64,000 nt of DNA from Streptomyces cirratus (GTDB lineage: Bacteria; Actinomycetota; Actinomycetes; Streptomycetales; Streptomycetaceae): positions 930,001-994,000 of the forward strand of contig NZ_BMVP01000002.1 of assembly GCF_014650775.1 (NCBI RefSeq), written 5' to 3'. Every line of letters starts with the position of its first letter. Within the stretch, counting starts at the first letter, position 1. Shown piece by piece: positions 20,828-29,860 of the stretch. Both the position numbers and the translations under genes were made by a program. The notes beneath the pieces were generated by a model that saw nothing but the letters and a program-made list of their open reading frames with translations, searched no databases and was not told the DNA's origin.

Positions 20828-22327
20828 ATGGCTGACACCGTCATCATCAAGCTCACGGCCGCCGAGACCGCCGAGAAGATCGCCTCCGGCGAGCTCACGG
20901 CCGTCGAGGTCACCGAGGCCCACCTGGCCCGCATCGAGGCGACCGACGAGAAGGTCCACGCCTTCCTCCACGTCGACCGCGAAGGCGCCCTCGCCCAGGC
21001 CCGCGCCGTCGACGCCAAGCGCGAGCGCGGCGAGAAGCTCGGCCCGCTGGCCGGCGTACCGCTCGCGCTCAAGGACATCTTCACGACCGTCGGGATCCCG
21101 ACCACCGTCGGCTCGAAGATGCTCGAAGGGTGGATCCCGCCCTACGACGCCACCCTGACGCGCAGGCTCAAGGAAGCCGACGTCGTCATCCTCGGCAAGA
21201 CCAACATGGACGAGTTCGCCATGGGGTCCTCCACCGAGAACAGCGCGTACGGCCCCACCGGCAACCCGTGGGACCTCACCCGCATCCCCGGCGGATCCGG
21301 CGGTGGCTCCGCCGCGGCCCTCGCCGCCTTCCAGGCGCCCCTCGCCATCGGCACGGACACCGGCGGCTCCATCCGCCAGCCCGCCGCCGTCACGGCCACC
21401 GTCGGCGTGAAGCCCACGTACGGCTCGGTGTCCCGCTACGGCATGGTCGCCTTCTCCTCCTCCCTCGACCAGGGCGGCCCCTGCGCCCGTACGGTCCTGG
21501 ACGCCGCGCTCCTCCACGAGGTCATCGCCGGCCACGACCCGATGGACTCCACCTCCATCGACGCCCCCGTCCCGCCCGTCGTCGAAGCGGCCCGCAACGG
21601 CTCCGTCGCCGGCATGCGCGTCGGCGTGGTCAAGCAGTTCGCGGGCGAGGGCTACCAGGCCGGTGTCGTCCAGCGCTTCAACGAGTCGGTCGAGCTCCTC
21701 AAGGAGCTCGGCGCCGAGATCGTCGAGCTGGACTGCCCCTCCTTCGACCTCGCCATGGCCGCGTACTACCTGATCGCCCCGTCCGAGGCCTCCTCGAACC
21801 TGGCCCGCTTCGACGGTCTGCGCTACGGCCTGCGCGTCGGCGACGACGGCACCCTGTCCGCCGAGGACGTCACCGCCCTGACCCGCGAAGCCGGCTTCGG
21901 CGACGAGGTCAAGCGCCGCATCATCCTCGGCACGTACGCGCTCAGCTCCGGCTACTACGACGCGTACTACGGCTCCGCCCAGAAGGTCCGCACGCTGATC
22001 TCGAAGGACTTCGAGAAGTCCTTCGAACAGGTCGACGTGATCGTCTCCCCGACGACCCCGACCACCGCCTTCCCGATCGGCGAGCGCACCGACGACCCGC
22101 TGGCGATGTACCTCGCCGACCTGTGCACCATCCCGACCAACCTGGCCGGCAACTCCGCCATGTCGCTCCCCTGCGGCCTGGCACCGGAGGACGGCCTGCC
22201 GGTCGGACTGCAGATCATCGCCCCCGCCATGAAGGACGACCGGCTGTACAAGGTCGGTGCCGCCGTCGAGGCCGCCTTCACCGCGCGCTGGGGTCACCCG
22301 TTGCTCGAGGAGGCTCCGTCGCTGTGA
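20828..22327 (+). CDS. gatA: Asp/Glu-tRNA amidotransferase subunit GatA
   Basis: 499-aa glutaminase subunit of GatCAB that releases ammonia from glutamine. The amidase-signature triad is visible: Lys82 (PLALKDIF), cis-Ser157 ([10 protein letters not shown]) and nucleophile Ser181 ([10 protein letters not shown]). ATG start, 5 nt after gatC. Its stop overlaps the GTG start of the following small gene (gtga at 22324-22327). Confidence 0.97.
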   Translation: MADTVIIKLTAAETAEKIASGELTAVEVTEAHLARIEATDEKVHAFLHVDREGALAQARAVDAKRERGEKLGPLAGVPLALKDIFTTVGIPTTVGSKMLEGWIPPYDATLTRRLKEADVVILGKTNMDEFAMGSSTENSAYGPTGNPWDLTRIPGGSGGGSAAALAAFQAPLAIGTDTGGSIRQPAAVTATVGVKPTYGSVSRYGMVAFSSSLDQGGPCARTVLDAALLHEVIAGHDPMDSTSIDAPVPPVVEAARNGSVAGMRVGVVKQFAGEGYQAGVVQRFNESVELLKELGAEIVELDCPSFDLAMAAYYLIAPSEASSNLARFDGLRYGLRVGDDGTLSAEDVTALTREAGFGDEVKRRIILGTYALSSGYYDAYYGSAQKVRTLISKDFEKSFEQVDVIVSPTTPTTAFPIGERTDDPLAMYLADLCTIPTNLAGNSAMSLPCGLAPEDGLPVGLQIIAPAMKDDRLYKVGAAVEAAFTARWGHPLLEEAPSL

Positions 22328-22569
22328 GTGGTAGCGCACTGTCCAAGGCCAAGGGCTTCAAGAAGTCCAAGTCCGGTACGTACCTGTCGATCGGCACCAC
22401 CGCCTTCGGTGCCATCAGCGTGATCAAGCAGGCCAAGAAGGCCCGCACCGAGAACGACACGCTGAAGCTGGTCGACGCCGTTGTGTCCGCCGCCGCCATC
22501 GTCACCGGGCTCGCGATCTTGTACCGCGAGCTCAAGCGCCTCGGCGACGACGACGTCCTGCTGGGCTGA
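22324..22569 (+). CDS. Small conserved membrane-associated protein within the gat operon
   Basis: 81 aa, GTG start overlapping the gatA stop. The N-terminus is basic ([12 protein letters not shown]), a hydrophobic segment is seen around [16 protein letters not shown], and a second helix [22 protein letters not shown] precedes an acidic end (DDDVLLG). It resembles no enzyme family I know. Its position between gatA and gatB, with overlap upstream and only 15 nt downstream, indicates co-translation with the amidotransferase subunits. I recall a small hypothetical gene at the same place in S. coelicolor, so the position is probably conserved. The function is unknown. Confidence 0.85.
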   Translation: MSGSALSKAKGFKKSKSGTYLSIGTTAFGAISVIKQAKKARTENDTLKLVDAVVSAAAIVTGLAILYRELKRLGDDDVLLG

Positions 22570-22584
22570 GAGGGAAGTTTCACT

Positions 22585-24093
22585 GTGACCGTCACCGAAC
22601 TGCTGTCGTACGAGGACGCCCTCGCGTCGTACGACCCCGTCATGGGCCTCGAGGTCCATGTCGAGCTCGGCACCAAGACCAAGATGTTCTGCGGCTGCTC
22701 GACCGAGCTGGGCGCCGAGCCCAACTCGCAGACCTGTCCGGTCTGCCTCGGCATGCCCGGCGCGCTCCCGGTCGTCAACGCGATCGGCGTCGAATCCGCG
22801 ATCAAGATCGGCCTCGCGCTGAACTGCGAGATCGCCGAATGGTGCCGCTTCGCCCGGAAGAACTACTTCTATCCGGACATGCCGAAGAACTTCCAGACCT
22901 CCCAGTACGACGAGCCCATCGCCTTCAACGGCTTCCTGGACGTCCAGCTGGAGGACGGCGAGATCTTCCGCGTGGAGATCGAGCGCGCCCACATGGAGGA
23001 GGACACCGGCAAGTCGCTGCACGTCGGCGGCGCCACCGGCCGTATCCACGGCGCGTCCCACTCCCTGCTGGACTACAACCGCGCCGGCATCCCGCTCATC
23101 GAGATCGTCACCAAGCCCATCGAGGGCGCGGGCGAGCGGGCCCCCGAGGTCGCCAAGGCGTACGTCGCCGAGCTGCGCGAGGTCATCAAGGCCCTCGGTG
23201 TCTCCGAGGCCCGGATGGACAAGGGCCAGATGCGCTGCGACGTGAACCTGTCGTTGCGCCCGAACGGCACGGAGAAGTTCGGCACCCGCTCGGAGACGAA
23301 GAACGTCAACTCGCTGCGCTCCGTGGAGCGGGCGGCGCGCTTCGAGATCCAGCGCCACGCGGCGGTCCTCTCCTCCGGCGGCACGATCATCCAGGAGACC
23401 CGGCACTTCCACGAGGAGGACGGCTCCACCACGGCCGGCCGCATCAAGGACAACGCCGAGGACTACCGGTACTTCCCGGAGCCCGACCTGGTCCCCGTCG
23501 CCCCGGCCCGCGACTGGGTCGAGGAACTGCGCGCCACCCTGCCCGAGATGCCGCGCGTGCGCCGCAACCGGCTCCGCGAGGAGTGGGGCGTCAGCGAGCA
23601 CGACATGCAGTCGATCCTCAACGCGGGCGCGGTGGACTCCATCGTCGCCACGGTCGAGGCGGGCGCCGACTCGGCCGCCGCGCGCAAGTGGTGGATGGGC
23701 GAGCTGGCCCGCAACGCCAACGAGCAGGGCGTCTCCGTGGACGAGCTGCCCATCACCCCGGCGCAGGTCGCCCGGGTCGCGGCGCTGGTAGCCGAGGGCT
23801 CGCTCAACGACAAGCTGGCCCGACAGGTCATCGAGGGCGTCCTCGCCGGCGAGGGCACCCCGGACGAGGTCGTCGAAAAGCGCGGCCTCAAGGTCGTCTC
23901 GGACGAGGGCGCGCTGGGCGCGGCCGTGGACGAGGCCATCGCGGGCAACGCCGGTATCGCCGACAAGATCCGCGGCGGCAAGATCGCCGCGGTGGGCGCC
24001 CTGGTCGGCGCGGTCATGAAGACCACCCGCGGCCAGGCGGACGCTGCTCGCGTCAAGGAGCTCATCCTGGAACGCCTGGGCGTCTCGGAGTAG
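22585..24093 (+). CDS. gatB: Asp/Glu-tRNA amidotransferase subunit GatB
   Basis: 502-aa subunit that binds the misacylated tRNA, phosphorylates its acyl group with ATP and amidates it with ammonia from GatA. Clear family features are [19 protein letters not shown], the zinc cysteines (CGC...CPVCLGMPG), [16 protein letters not shown], and the C-terminal YqeY-like tail ([24 protein letters not shown]; key residues G, M, K, A, D). GTG start at 22585 with gaggga upstream. Last gene of the operon, followed by a strong hairpin. Confidence 0.97.
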   Translation: MTVTELLSYEDALASYDPVMGLEVHVELGTKTKMFCGCSTELGAEPNSQTCPVCLGMPGALPVVNAIGVESAIKIGLALNCEIAEWCRFARKNYFYPDMPKNFQTSQYDEPIAFNGFLDVQLEDGEIFRVEIERAHMEEDTGKSLHVGGATGRIHGASHSLLDYNRAGIPLIEIVTKPIEGAGERAPEVAKAYVAELREVIKALGVSEARMDKGQMRCDVNLSLRPNGTEKFGTRSETKNVNSLRSVERAARFEIQRHAAVLSSGGTIIQETRHFHEEDGSTTAGRIKDNAEDYRYFPEPDLVPVAPARDWVEELRATLPEMPRVRRNRLREEWGVSEHDMQSILNAGAVDSIVATVEAGADSAAARKWWMGELARNANEQGVSVDELPITPAQVARVAALVAEGSLNDKLARQVIEGVLAGEGTPDEVVEKRGLKVVSDEGALGAAVDEAIAGNAGIADKIRGGKIAAVGALVGAVMKTTRGQADAARVKELILERLGVSE

Positions 24094-24115
24094 ACCCCCG
24101 TACGACCGCAGGTGA

Positions 24116-24155
24116 AAGGCGGCCCCGCCCCGGAATACCGGTGCGGGGCCGCCTT
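24116..24155 (+). terminator. Terminator of the gat operon, probably bidirectional
   Basis: A perfect 13-bp inverted repeat, aaggcggccccgc (24116-24128) with gcggggccgcctt (24143-24155), loop 14 nt, followed by cttgcgtg. It lies 22 nt after gatB and 25 nt before the end of the converging kinase gene, and can serve both strands. Confidence 0.8.
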
Positions 24156-24179
24156 CTTGCGTGTCAGAAGGTCAGGGCG

Positions 24180-25913
24180 TCAGCGCGTCAGCTGCGGGGC
24201 GGCGATGACGACCTTGCCCATGTCGCACCCCGCGTCCACCTTGAGGCGCAGCCGCAGGGCGCCGTTCACGTCCACCTTCTTGGTGATCGGTTTGCCGAGC
24301 TCGACCAGCTCGGAGAAGGCGGCCGGCCGGCCGTCGAGCGAGATGCTGACGCGGCCCTTCTCGTGGGTGGAGCCGTCATCGATCCCGGCCGTGAAGTCCA
24401 GCGACTTCCACTCCCGGTTGAGGTCGAACTCCGCGATCGCGTCGCCGTTGCAGCCCAGGTCCGCGATGAAAGCCGCGCCGTACTGCTTGGTGTTGATCTT
24501 CGCCGCGCCGACCGTGAAGTCGCCCAGCGAGTCCACGGGCGTCATGACGGTCAGGTCGGCGGCCTTGATGTCCGCCGCGACGCCCACCGGCTTGGTACCC
24601 GACGCGGTGGGGTCGGCCGTGGCCGCCTCGCTCTCGCTCTCCGACGGGGTGGGCGTCGCGGACTCCTGCGCGGTGGCCTCGTCCGAGGCGGTGCTGTCGG
24701 CCTTGCTGTCCGCGGCCGTCCGGTCCCGCGCGTTGCCGTCCTTGTTCTGGAGCAGTTGTACGCCGATCACCGCCAGCGCGGCGATGACCAGCACGGAGGC
24801 CACCGAGCCCAGGACGAGCCCGGTCCGCTTCTTCTTGCGCGCCGGCTCCGGGGGTGGCGTCGAGTGCAGGGGGTACGTGGGCGCGTACCCGGCGGGCGGT
24901 GCGGCGGCGAACGGTGTGGCGGCGGGCGGTGTGGCGGGCTGCGGCGGGACGACCGGCGCCACCGCCGGCCTGGGCGGGACCGCGTCCTGGGCGGCCGTGG
25001 CCCGCTGGGAGGTGGAGCCGGTCGTGGACACCACCGCGTGCCGGACGTCCTTCATCCACCCGGTCAGGCTCACCGGGCGCTCGGCGGGGTCGTAGGCGTA
25101 GATCGAGGTGATCCGGTTCCGCTGCTCGGCATCCAGCACCGCGATCTGCGGCAGCGCCTGCACGGCCCGGGCCAGCTGCTCCGGCGAGGAGGGCGGCGAT
25201 TCCCCGCTGAGCAGGAAGTAAGCGATGGCCCCGAAGGCGTACCGGTCGGTGCCCGGGGTCCGCTTGCCGTCGAAGACCTCGGGGGCCGCGTAGCCCGGGG
25301 TGAACCAGACCTCGGCCGTCTGGTGGTCGGCGGTGAGCTTGCTCAGGCCGAAGTCCACCAGGGTCGCCTGCCCGTGGGCGTCGACCATGACGTTGCCGGG
25401 GGAGAGGTCGCCGTGGATGACCTGGCGCCCGGAGGGGGTCGCCTTGCCCGAGTGCAGCCAGTCCAGGACGTCGGCCAGCTGCTCCAGCGTGCGCATGACC
25501 TCGCGGCGCTCGGCGGCGGTGGTGAGGGTCCGCTCGGCCCGCCAGTCGCGCAGGTCGAGCCCGTCGACGTGGTTCATGACGAGGACGAGGGCCCGGCCGG
25601 TCAGGGTCCCGGACTCCCCGGGGCGGTGGATCGGCGGCCCTTCGAAGTGCTCCCGCACCCCGACGACACCGGGGCGGTGGACGAAGCGGAGCAGCTCGGC
25701 CTGTTCGTTCCACTTCTGGCTGATCCGGTCGAAGACGTCGGGCGTGATGGTCGTCTTGGAGTCGAGCACCTTGACGACCACCGGTTCGCGGCCGCCCGCG
25801 AGTTCGATCTCGGCGAGGTAGAGCACGGCCTCCCCGCCGCGCCCGATGGATCGGAGCAACCGGTAGCGGTCGGCTGCGGAATTCGGTCCGATGTGCAGAT
25901 TCTGGCTGGTCAA
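24180..25913 (-). CDS. Transmembrane Ser/Thr protein kinase with extracytoplasmic NPCBM-like domain
   Basis: 577 aa. Residues 1 to about 290 form a Hanks-type kinase: glycine loop GRGGEAVLY, Lys in VVVKVLD, catalytic loop HGDLSPGN, DFG (VDFGLSK) and APE (GYAAPEVF). The catalytic loop is a non-RD form (Gly in place of Arg, Ser in place of Lys), while Asp and Asn are kept. A Pro/Ala-rich linker, one membrane helix (LVLGSVASVLVIAALAVIGV) and a Ser/Thr/Glu-rich stalk lead to an external domain of about 130 residues that resembles the NPCBM carbohydrate-binding fold. The likely role is sensing an external, perhaps glycan, ligand. TTG start at 25913 with ggggga 3 nt upstream; no better start was seen. 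Confidence 0.85.
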   Translation of the reverse strand: MTSQNLHIGPNSAADRYRLLRSIGRGGEAVLYLAEIELAGGREPVVVKVLDSKTTITPDVFDRISQKWNEQAELLRFVHRPGVVGVREHFEGPPIHRPGESGTLTGRALVLVMNHVDGLDLRDWRAERTLTTAAERREVMRTLEQLADVLDWLHSGKATPSGRQVIHGDLSPGNVMVDAHGQATLVDFGLSKLTADHQTAEVWFTPGYAAPEVFDGKRTPGTDRYAFGAIAYFLLSGESPPSSPEQLARAVQALPQIAVLDAEQRNRITSIYAYDPAERPVSLTGWMKDVRHAVVSTTGSTSQRATAAQDAVPPRPAVAPVVPPQPATPPAATPFAAAPPAGYAPTYPLHSTPPPEPARKKKRTGLVLGSVASVLVIAALAVIGVQLLQNKDGNARDRTAADSKADSTASDEATAQESATPTPSESESEAATADPTASGTKPVGVAADIKAADLTVMTPVDSLGDFTVGAAKINTKQYGAAFIADLGCNGDAIAEFDLNREWKSLDFTAGIDDGSTHEKGRVSISLDGRPAAFSELVELGKPITKKVDVNGALRLRLKVDAGCDMGKVVIAAPQLTR

Positions 25914-25986
25914 TTTCCCCCCAGCGGAACTGGTCTGAGTGGGGATCAGTCTGGCGTGGCCTGAATCACACGGTCAATCGGAACGG

Positions 25987-26227
25987 TCAGTTTGCCGCGT
26001 CGCAGACGAAGGCGATCCAGGTGGCGGGGGAGACGGTCAGGACCGGCCCGTCGCTCACTTTGGAGTCCCGGACGTGCACGGCGGCGGGGTGCGCGGCGAC
26101 CTCGACGCAGTCGCCCCCCCGCGTCGCCGCTGTAGCTCGACTTGTGCCAGTGGTAGGCGACTTCGAGGCAGTTGCCACCTTCGCTGCCGCTGTAGCTCGA
26201 CTTGAACCAGGCCAAGGCGTGGGTCAT
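25987..26227 (-). pseudogene. DUF397 protein, disrupted by a +1 frameshift in a C7 (G7) run
   Basis: The N-terminal half reads WFKSSYSGSEGGNCLEVAY then HKSSYSGDAGG, two copies of the DUF397 KSSYSG module. The reading frame then shifts; the neighbouring frame continues GDCVEVAAHPAAVHVRDSK and VSPATWIAFVCDAAN, the expected rest of the domain, to a stop at 25987. The break is at a run of seven C (26114-26120, plus strand); six would restore one frame of about 79 aa. It may be a true mutation, a slippage site or a sequencing error. As read, the first frame would run to 25946. The start codon overlaps the stop of the helix-turn-helix gene. Confidence 0.8.
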
Positions 26228-27048
26228 GACTCTCCTAGCAGGTCATCCAGCAGGCGCTTGCTGTCCTCCATGGACAGCGCCTGGTTCCGCAGCATCCCAT
26301 ACTTGAGGGTGAGCGGATGGACCTCTTCGGGGTCGTCCAGCAGGAAGCTGACGCGCTGGCCTTCGATGTAGGCGAGCTGGTCGTGGTCGTCGGTCTCCAA
26401 CAGAACCATGGGCCCGTCAAGGCCGGCATGGTCGCCCTGCCCCATGGGCATGATCTGGAGCCCAGGGTAGGAGAGATCGGCCAGTTCGCGCAGGTGACGG
26501 AGCTGGGCACGGAGCACCTCCTTGCCGCCGACGGGACGTTCCAGCACGGACTGTTCGATGATGTGGTGCATCATCGGCGGCCACGGCTTGCGGTCCAACA
26601 GGGACTGGCGGCCTAGCCTCGTCGCCGTCTGCACCTCGATCTCCTCGGGGGTGAGCGGCGGATACAGGCAGCCGAATACCGCCGCCGCGTACTCGGGCGT
26701 CTGCAGCAGTCCCGGGATGACCGAGTTCTCATACGAGAACAGGCTCTGCGCGTCGCGCTCGTGCGTGATGAAGTCGATCGCGAAGGCCGGGTACCGCTCC
26801 CGCCTCGGGACCTCCGCGAGGGCGACGGTCAACGCGCCGCCGGTGTTGAACAGCTTGTCCAGGACCGCCGCCATCTTCGGCTGGAGCAGGCGGCGGCCCT
26901 GTTCCATCGAGGCGATGGTCTCCGGGTCGATGAACAGGTGCTCGGCCAGCGTCACCTGGGTAAACGGCGTCTGCTTGCGATAGTGCTTGGCCAGGGCGCC
27001 GATGACCACCCAAGAGGCGTTGCGCAGGGGCTTGTTGGTGTGTGCCAT
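26224..27048 (-). CDS. Helix-turn-helix regulator with DUF5753 (WhiJ/Scr1-like family)
   Basis: 274 aa. The N-terminal Xre-type helix-turn-helix spans about residues 15-70 (TQVTLAEHLFIDPETIASMEQGRR). The rest is the Streptomyces DUF5753 domain (FSYENSVIPGLLQTPEYAAAVF, RQSLLDRKPWPP, MPMGQGDHAGLDGPMVLLE). Such regulators are usually followed by a small DUF397 gene, as here with an ATGA overlap (26224-26227). Known pairs of this type (WhiJ and BldB-related systems) influence development and antibiotic production. Here the partner is frameshifted, so the regulator may act alone. Confidence 0.9.
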   Translation of the reverse strand: MAHTNKPLRNASWVVIGALAKHYRKQTPFTQVTLAEHLFIDPETIASMEQGRRLLQPKMAAVLDKLFNTGGALTVALAEVPRRERYPAFAIDFITHERDAQSLFSYENSVIPGLLQTPEYAAAVFGCLYPPLTPEEIEVQTATRLGRQSLLDRKPWPPMMHHIIEQSVLERPVGGKEVLRAQLRHLRELADLSYPGLQIMPMGQGDHAGLDGPMVLLETDDHDQLAYIEGQRVSFLLDDPEEVHPLTLKYGMLRNQALSMEDSKRLLDDLLGES

Positions 27049-27129
27049 GGCGCAGACATCCCCGATTGGCGGAGCGCTGACGCACCGTGAACCCGTACAA
27101 CACCCGTACAGAATCGCTCCGTCGGCGGA

Positions 27130-27729
27130 CTACGGGGTCGTGAGGAAGACGAGACGGGCCTTCTTCGCCGGGAGGAAGACCTCCGGGAGGTCGATCTCGG
27201 GGAGCTCGATCTCGGGGCCGATGGTGAAGCCCGAGTGCTCCAGCAAGGCGATGGCCTTGCCGTTGCGGGCGTCCGGTTCACCGACCAGGCGGCGGGCGCC
27301 GCAGCCTTCGAACACGTACGCCGTGAGGACGCTCACCAGGGTCGCGCTGAACCCGTGTTCCGGAGCGCCCTGCGCGGGGCCGAGCAGCAGGTGGATGCCG
27401 ACGTCTCCGGGCTGCACCTCGTAGCACTCGCTGATCCGGTCCTCGGCGCAGTCGTACGTCTGGAACAGCGCGACCGGCTCCCCGTCGCGGCGGACGAGGA
27501 ACGCGTGGTGGGTGGTGCGCCGGTCGACGTCCTCGTAGATCTCCTGGACCAGCTCGCGGCCGGCTTCGGCCATGCCCCAGAACCGGGCCCGTTCCTCGAT
27601 GACCCAGCTGTGGATCAGGGCCGAGTCGGCGGCCGGGTCGACGGGGGTGAGGGTGACGGTGCCGAAGCCCTCGACGGCGCGGATGAACACGGGCTGCCGG
27701 GTGGCGGGAGCGCCGGAGGAGGCGGTCAT
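27130..27729 (-). CDS. MbtK/IucB-like siderophore-type N-acyltransferase (GNAT)
   Basis: 199 aa. It shows the AlcB/IucB/MbtK pattern: SALIHSWVIEERARFWGM, GEPVALFQTYD, the strongly conserved GDVGIHLLLGPAQ, and EPDARNGKAIALLEHSGF. Known members acylate the N6-hydroxylysine or lysine of hydroxamate siderophores. Its ATG overlaps the stop of the acylase gene upstream (27726-27729), so the two are co-translated. An iron-box lies before the acylase gene. Role inferred: acylation of a siderophore or its precursor. No synthetase gene is seen in the window. Confidence 0.85.
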   Translation of the reverse strand: MTASSGAPATRQPVFIRAVEGFGTVTLTPVDPAADSALIHSWVIEERARFWGMAEAGRELVQEIYEDVDRRTTHHAFLVRRDGEPVALFQTYDCAEDRISECYEVQPGDVGIHLLLGPAQGAPEHGFSATLVSVLTAYVFEGCGARRLVGEPDARNGKAIALLEHSGFTIGPEIELPEIDLPEVFLPAKKARLVFLTTP

Positions 27730-29789
27730 GCGGATTCCTTGGTGAGTCGGGCCCAGTCGGTGACGACGGGGACGAGTTCGCAGCGCGCCCACAGGGGGAG
27801 CTGGTCGCGGTGGTGCGGGGAGCCGGTGACGCCGTCCGCGCCCAGCGGAACCGCCCAGAGGCTGTCCTCGCGCCGGGCCAGGTCCCACACGTAGCGGGCC
27901 GCCGACGCGCGGGCGGCGAGGTCGGTGAGGCCGGGGACGGAACTGGTGGCGTTCACGCAGTCGTGGTCGCCGCCGAGGCCGGGCCACTCGGCGTCCGGGT
28001 CCGGGAGCGCCGACCACGGGGCCAGCCGGTGGACCTCCGACCACGGTGTGTCGGTGGTGTGCGCGGCCGCGGTCTCCTCCAGGGCGGCGCGGACGTGCGC
28101 GGCGCGGTCCAGTGCGGGCAGGAGGGAGGTGGTGAGCAGGCCCTCCAGGGCGTAGCCGACGCGCGGGACCAGGTGCAGCCAGGGGTGGAACACCTCGGGG
28201 GCGGCGGGCGCGTCGGCCAGGCCGGCGAAGACGGGGTCGGAGGCGAAGCGGCGTACGGTCGCGGTCCGGAAGGCCGAGAAGACGGTGGCGTCGGTGGAGT
28301 CGGCCGCCATGTGCCGGTCCCAGGCGAGCAGGCGTTCCCTCAGCCGCTCCGCGTCGGGGGAGAGGCCTTCGAGCCCGGGCAGCAGGGCCAGAAGGGGTTC
28401 CGCCGAGGCCAGGTGGGTGTCCCGGTGTACGTCGGCCATCGCGGCCGGGGACCAGTCGGCCGAGCCGGAGAGCAGCTCGCGGATGCGGTTCGCGCGGTGC
28501 GGCGGCGCGAACTCGACGCCGAGAGGGGAGGCGATGCCGCGCGCGTTCGCCATGACGGCGAAGCCCTGGACCGGTTCGGCGGGGGGCTGCGCCCAGCCCT
28601 GCCAGGCGTACCGCGCCTCCCAGGCGGGCACCGGGCGCAGCCGGTTGGCGGGGTCGCGGTGCGGGACGGCTCCGGCGACCCGGTGCAGGAGCCCGCCGTC
28701 GGTGTCGGCGGCGTGGACCACGTTGACGGGTTCGGCCCAGCCGTCGAGGGCGTGGTCGATGTCGGTGACGGTGCGGGCGCGCAGCAGCGCGGGGAGGGCG
28801 GCGAAGCCGAGGTCGCGGCGGACGCGGGGCGGGTAGCGCAGGGACAGCGTCTGCTGCGCCGTGGGGGTGTGCGTGATGACCGGGCCGCGCGCGGTTTCCA
28901 GCACCTCGACGGTGACCGGGTCGGCGCCGGCGACCGTGATGGTCTCGGTGTGCCGGTGGACGGGCTCCCAGGAGCCGTCCGGGCCCAGCGCCTCGGTGCC
29001 GTCACCGTCGGCGGCCGGGCGCAACTGCTCGACGTACAGGTCCTGGTAGTCGGCCATGGCGTTGGTGATGGCCCAGGCGGCGCTGCCGGTGTGGCCGAAG
29101 TGGGCGAGACCGGGGACGCCGGGGACGGCGAGGCCGAGGACGTCGTACTCGGGGCAGGAGAGACGTATCTGCTGGTAGACGCCCGGGTCCTCGATGAACC
29201 GGTGGGGGTCGCCCGCGATGATCGCCGCTCCGGTGGCGGTGCGTTCCCCGGGGACCAGCCAGCCGTTGCTGCCGGCGGTGCCGGGGCCGTCGGTGGCGAA
29301 GAGGGTGGCGGCGTCGTCGCCGAGGGCGCGGGCGACGCGTTCGCGCCAGAGCTTGGTGGCGAAACCGGCGAAGAGGATGTGGGTGGCGATCCAGATGGAG
29401 AGCGGGACCCACGGCTCCCAGGGGGCGGGGCCGTGCCCGGTGCGCGCGAACCGCTCGTCGCGGGCGGCGCCTTCGGCGAGGCCGTCGTTGACGCCGTCGA
29501 CGTAGGCGCGTACCCAGGCGGCGGTCTGCGGGTCGAGGGCGTCGTGGCAGCGGCGCGCGGTGTCGTCGAGCCGGGCCTGGCGGGCGAAGCGGTCCCAGGC
29601 GACGGCCCCGGGGCCGAGGAAGGAGGCGCTCGACCCCTGGGCGCGGTGCCGCTCCACCTCGATCTGCCAGGCCCGGTCCAGGGCGGTGACGCGGCCCTGG
29701 GCGCGGGCGAGGCCGAGGTGGTCGCCGGCGCGGAGGTGGGGGATGCCCCAGCTGTCGCGGTAGAGCTCCGCGTCGTCCGTGCTGCGCAT
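27726..29789 (-). CDS. Penicillin-acylase-family N-terminal nucleophile hydrolase, iron-regulated
   Basis: 687 aa. The alpha-subunit region starts YRDSWGIPHLRAGD; the autocleavage and nucleophile site is seen in GTAGSNGWLVPG (Ser followed by Asn), and AIIAGDPHRFIEDPGVYQQIRL and FGHTGSAAWAITNAMADYQDLY belong to the beta subunit. There is no signal peptide, unlike most penicillin, AHL or PvdQ acylases, so it probably works in the cytoplasm. Operonic with an MbtK/IucB-like acyltransferase and preceded by an iron box (29815-29833). It may remove an acyl group during siderophore maturation or recycling; that is inference. The substrate is unknown. Confidence 0.88.
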   Translation of the reverse strand: MRSTDDAELYRDSWGIPHLRAGDHLGLARAQGRVTALDRAWQIEVERHRAQGSSASFLGPGAVAWDRFARQARLDDTARRCHDALDPQTAAWVRAYVDGVNDGLAEGAARDERFARTGHGPAPWEPWVPLSIWIATHILFAGFATKLWRERVARALGDDAATLFATDGPGTAGSNGWLVPGERTATGAAIIAGDPHRFIEDPGVYQQIRLSCPEYDVLGLAVPGVPGLAHFGHTGSAAWAITNAMADYQDLYVEQLRPAADGDGTEALGPDGSWEPVHRHTETITVAGADPVTVEVLETARGPVITHTPTAQQTLSLRYPPRVRRDLGFAALPALLRARTVTDIDHALDGWAEPVNVVHAADTDGGLLHRVAGAVPHRDPANRLRPVPAWEARYAWQGWAQPPAEPVQGFAVMANARGIASPLGVEFAPPHRANRIRELLSGSADWSPAAMADVHRDTHLASAEPLLALLPGLEGLSPDAERLRERLLAWDRHMAADSTDATVFSAFRTATVRRFASDPVFAGLADAPAAPEVFHPWLHLVPRVGYALEGLLTTSLLPALDRAAHVRAALEETAAAHTTDTPWSEVHRLAPWSALPDPDAEWPGLGGDHDCVNATSSVPGLTDLAARASAARYVWDLARREDSLWAVPLGADGVTGSPHHRDQLPLWARCELVPVVTDWARLTKESA

Positions 29790-29814
29790 GCTGGGGTCCC
29801 CCCGTGGTAGCGGC

Positions 29815-29833
29815 TTAGGTAAGGCTACCCTAA
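29815..29833. promoter_or_regulatory. Iron box (DmdR/IdeR/DtxR-type operator)
   Basis: ttaggtaaggctaccctaa agrees at 16 of 19 positions with the DtxR/IdeR consensus ttaggttaggctcacctaa, with intact outer half-sites. It lies in the 71-nt gap between the DinB gene and the acylase start, 25 nt before the start codon, where it would overlap the promoter. Iron-loaded DmdR should repress the acylase-acyltransferase operon. Confidence 0.8.
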
Positions 29834-29860
29834 TGCCCAGCGGCTATAGCGGTAGGGGGA

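Noticed and set aside
22839..25964. Plus-strand frame of about 1040 codons across gatB and the kinase gene
   Set aside because: It overlaps two well-supported genes in other frames and a terminator, and consists of Arg/Gly-rich sequence.
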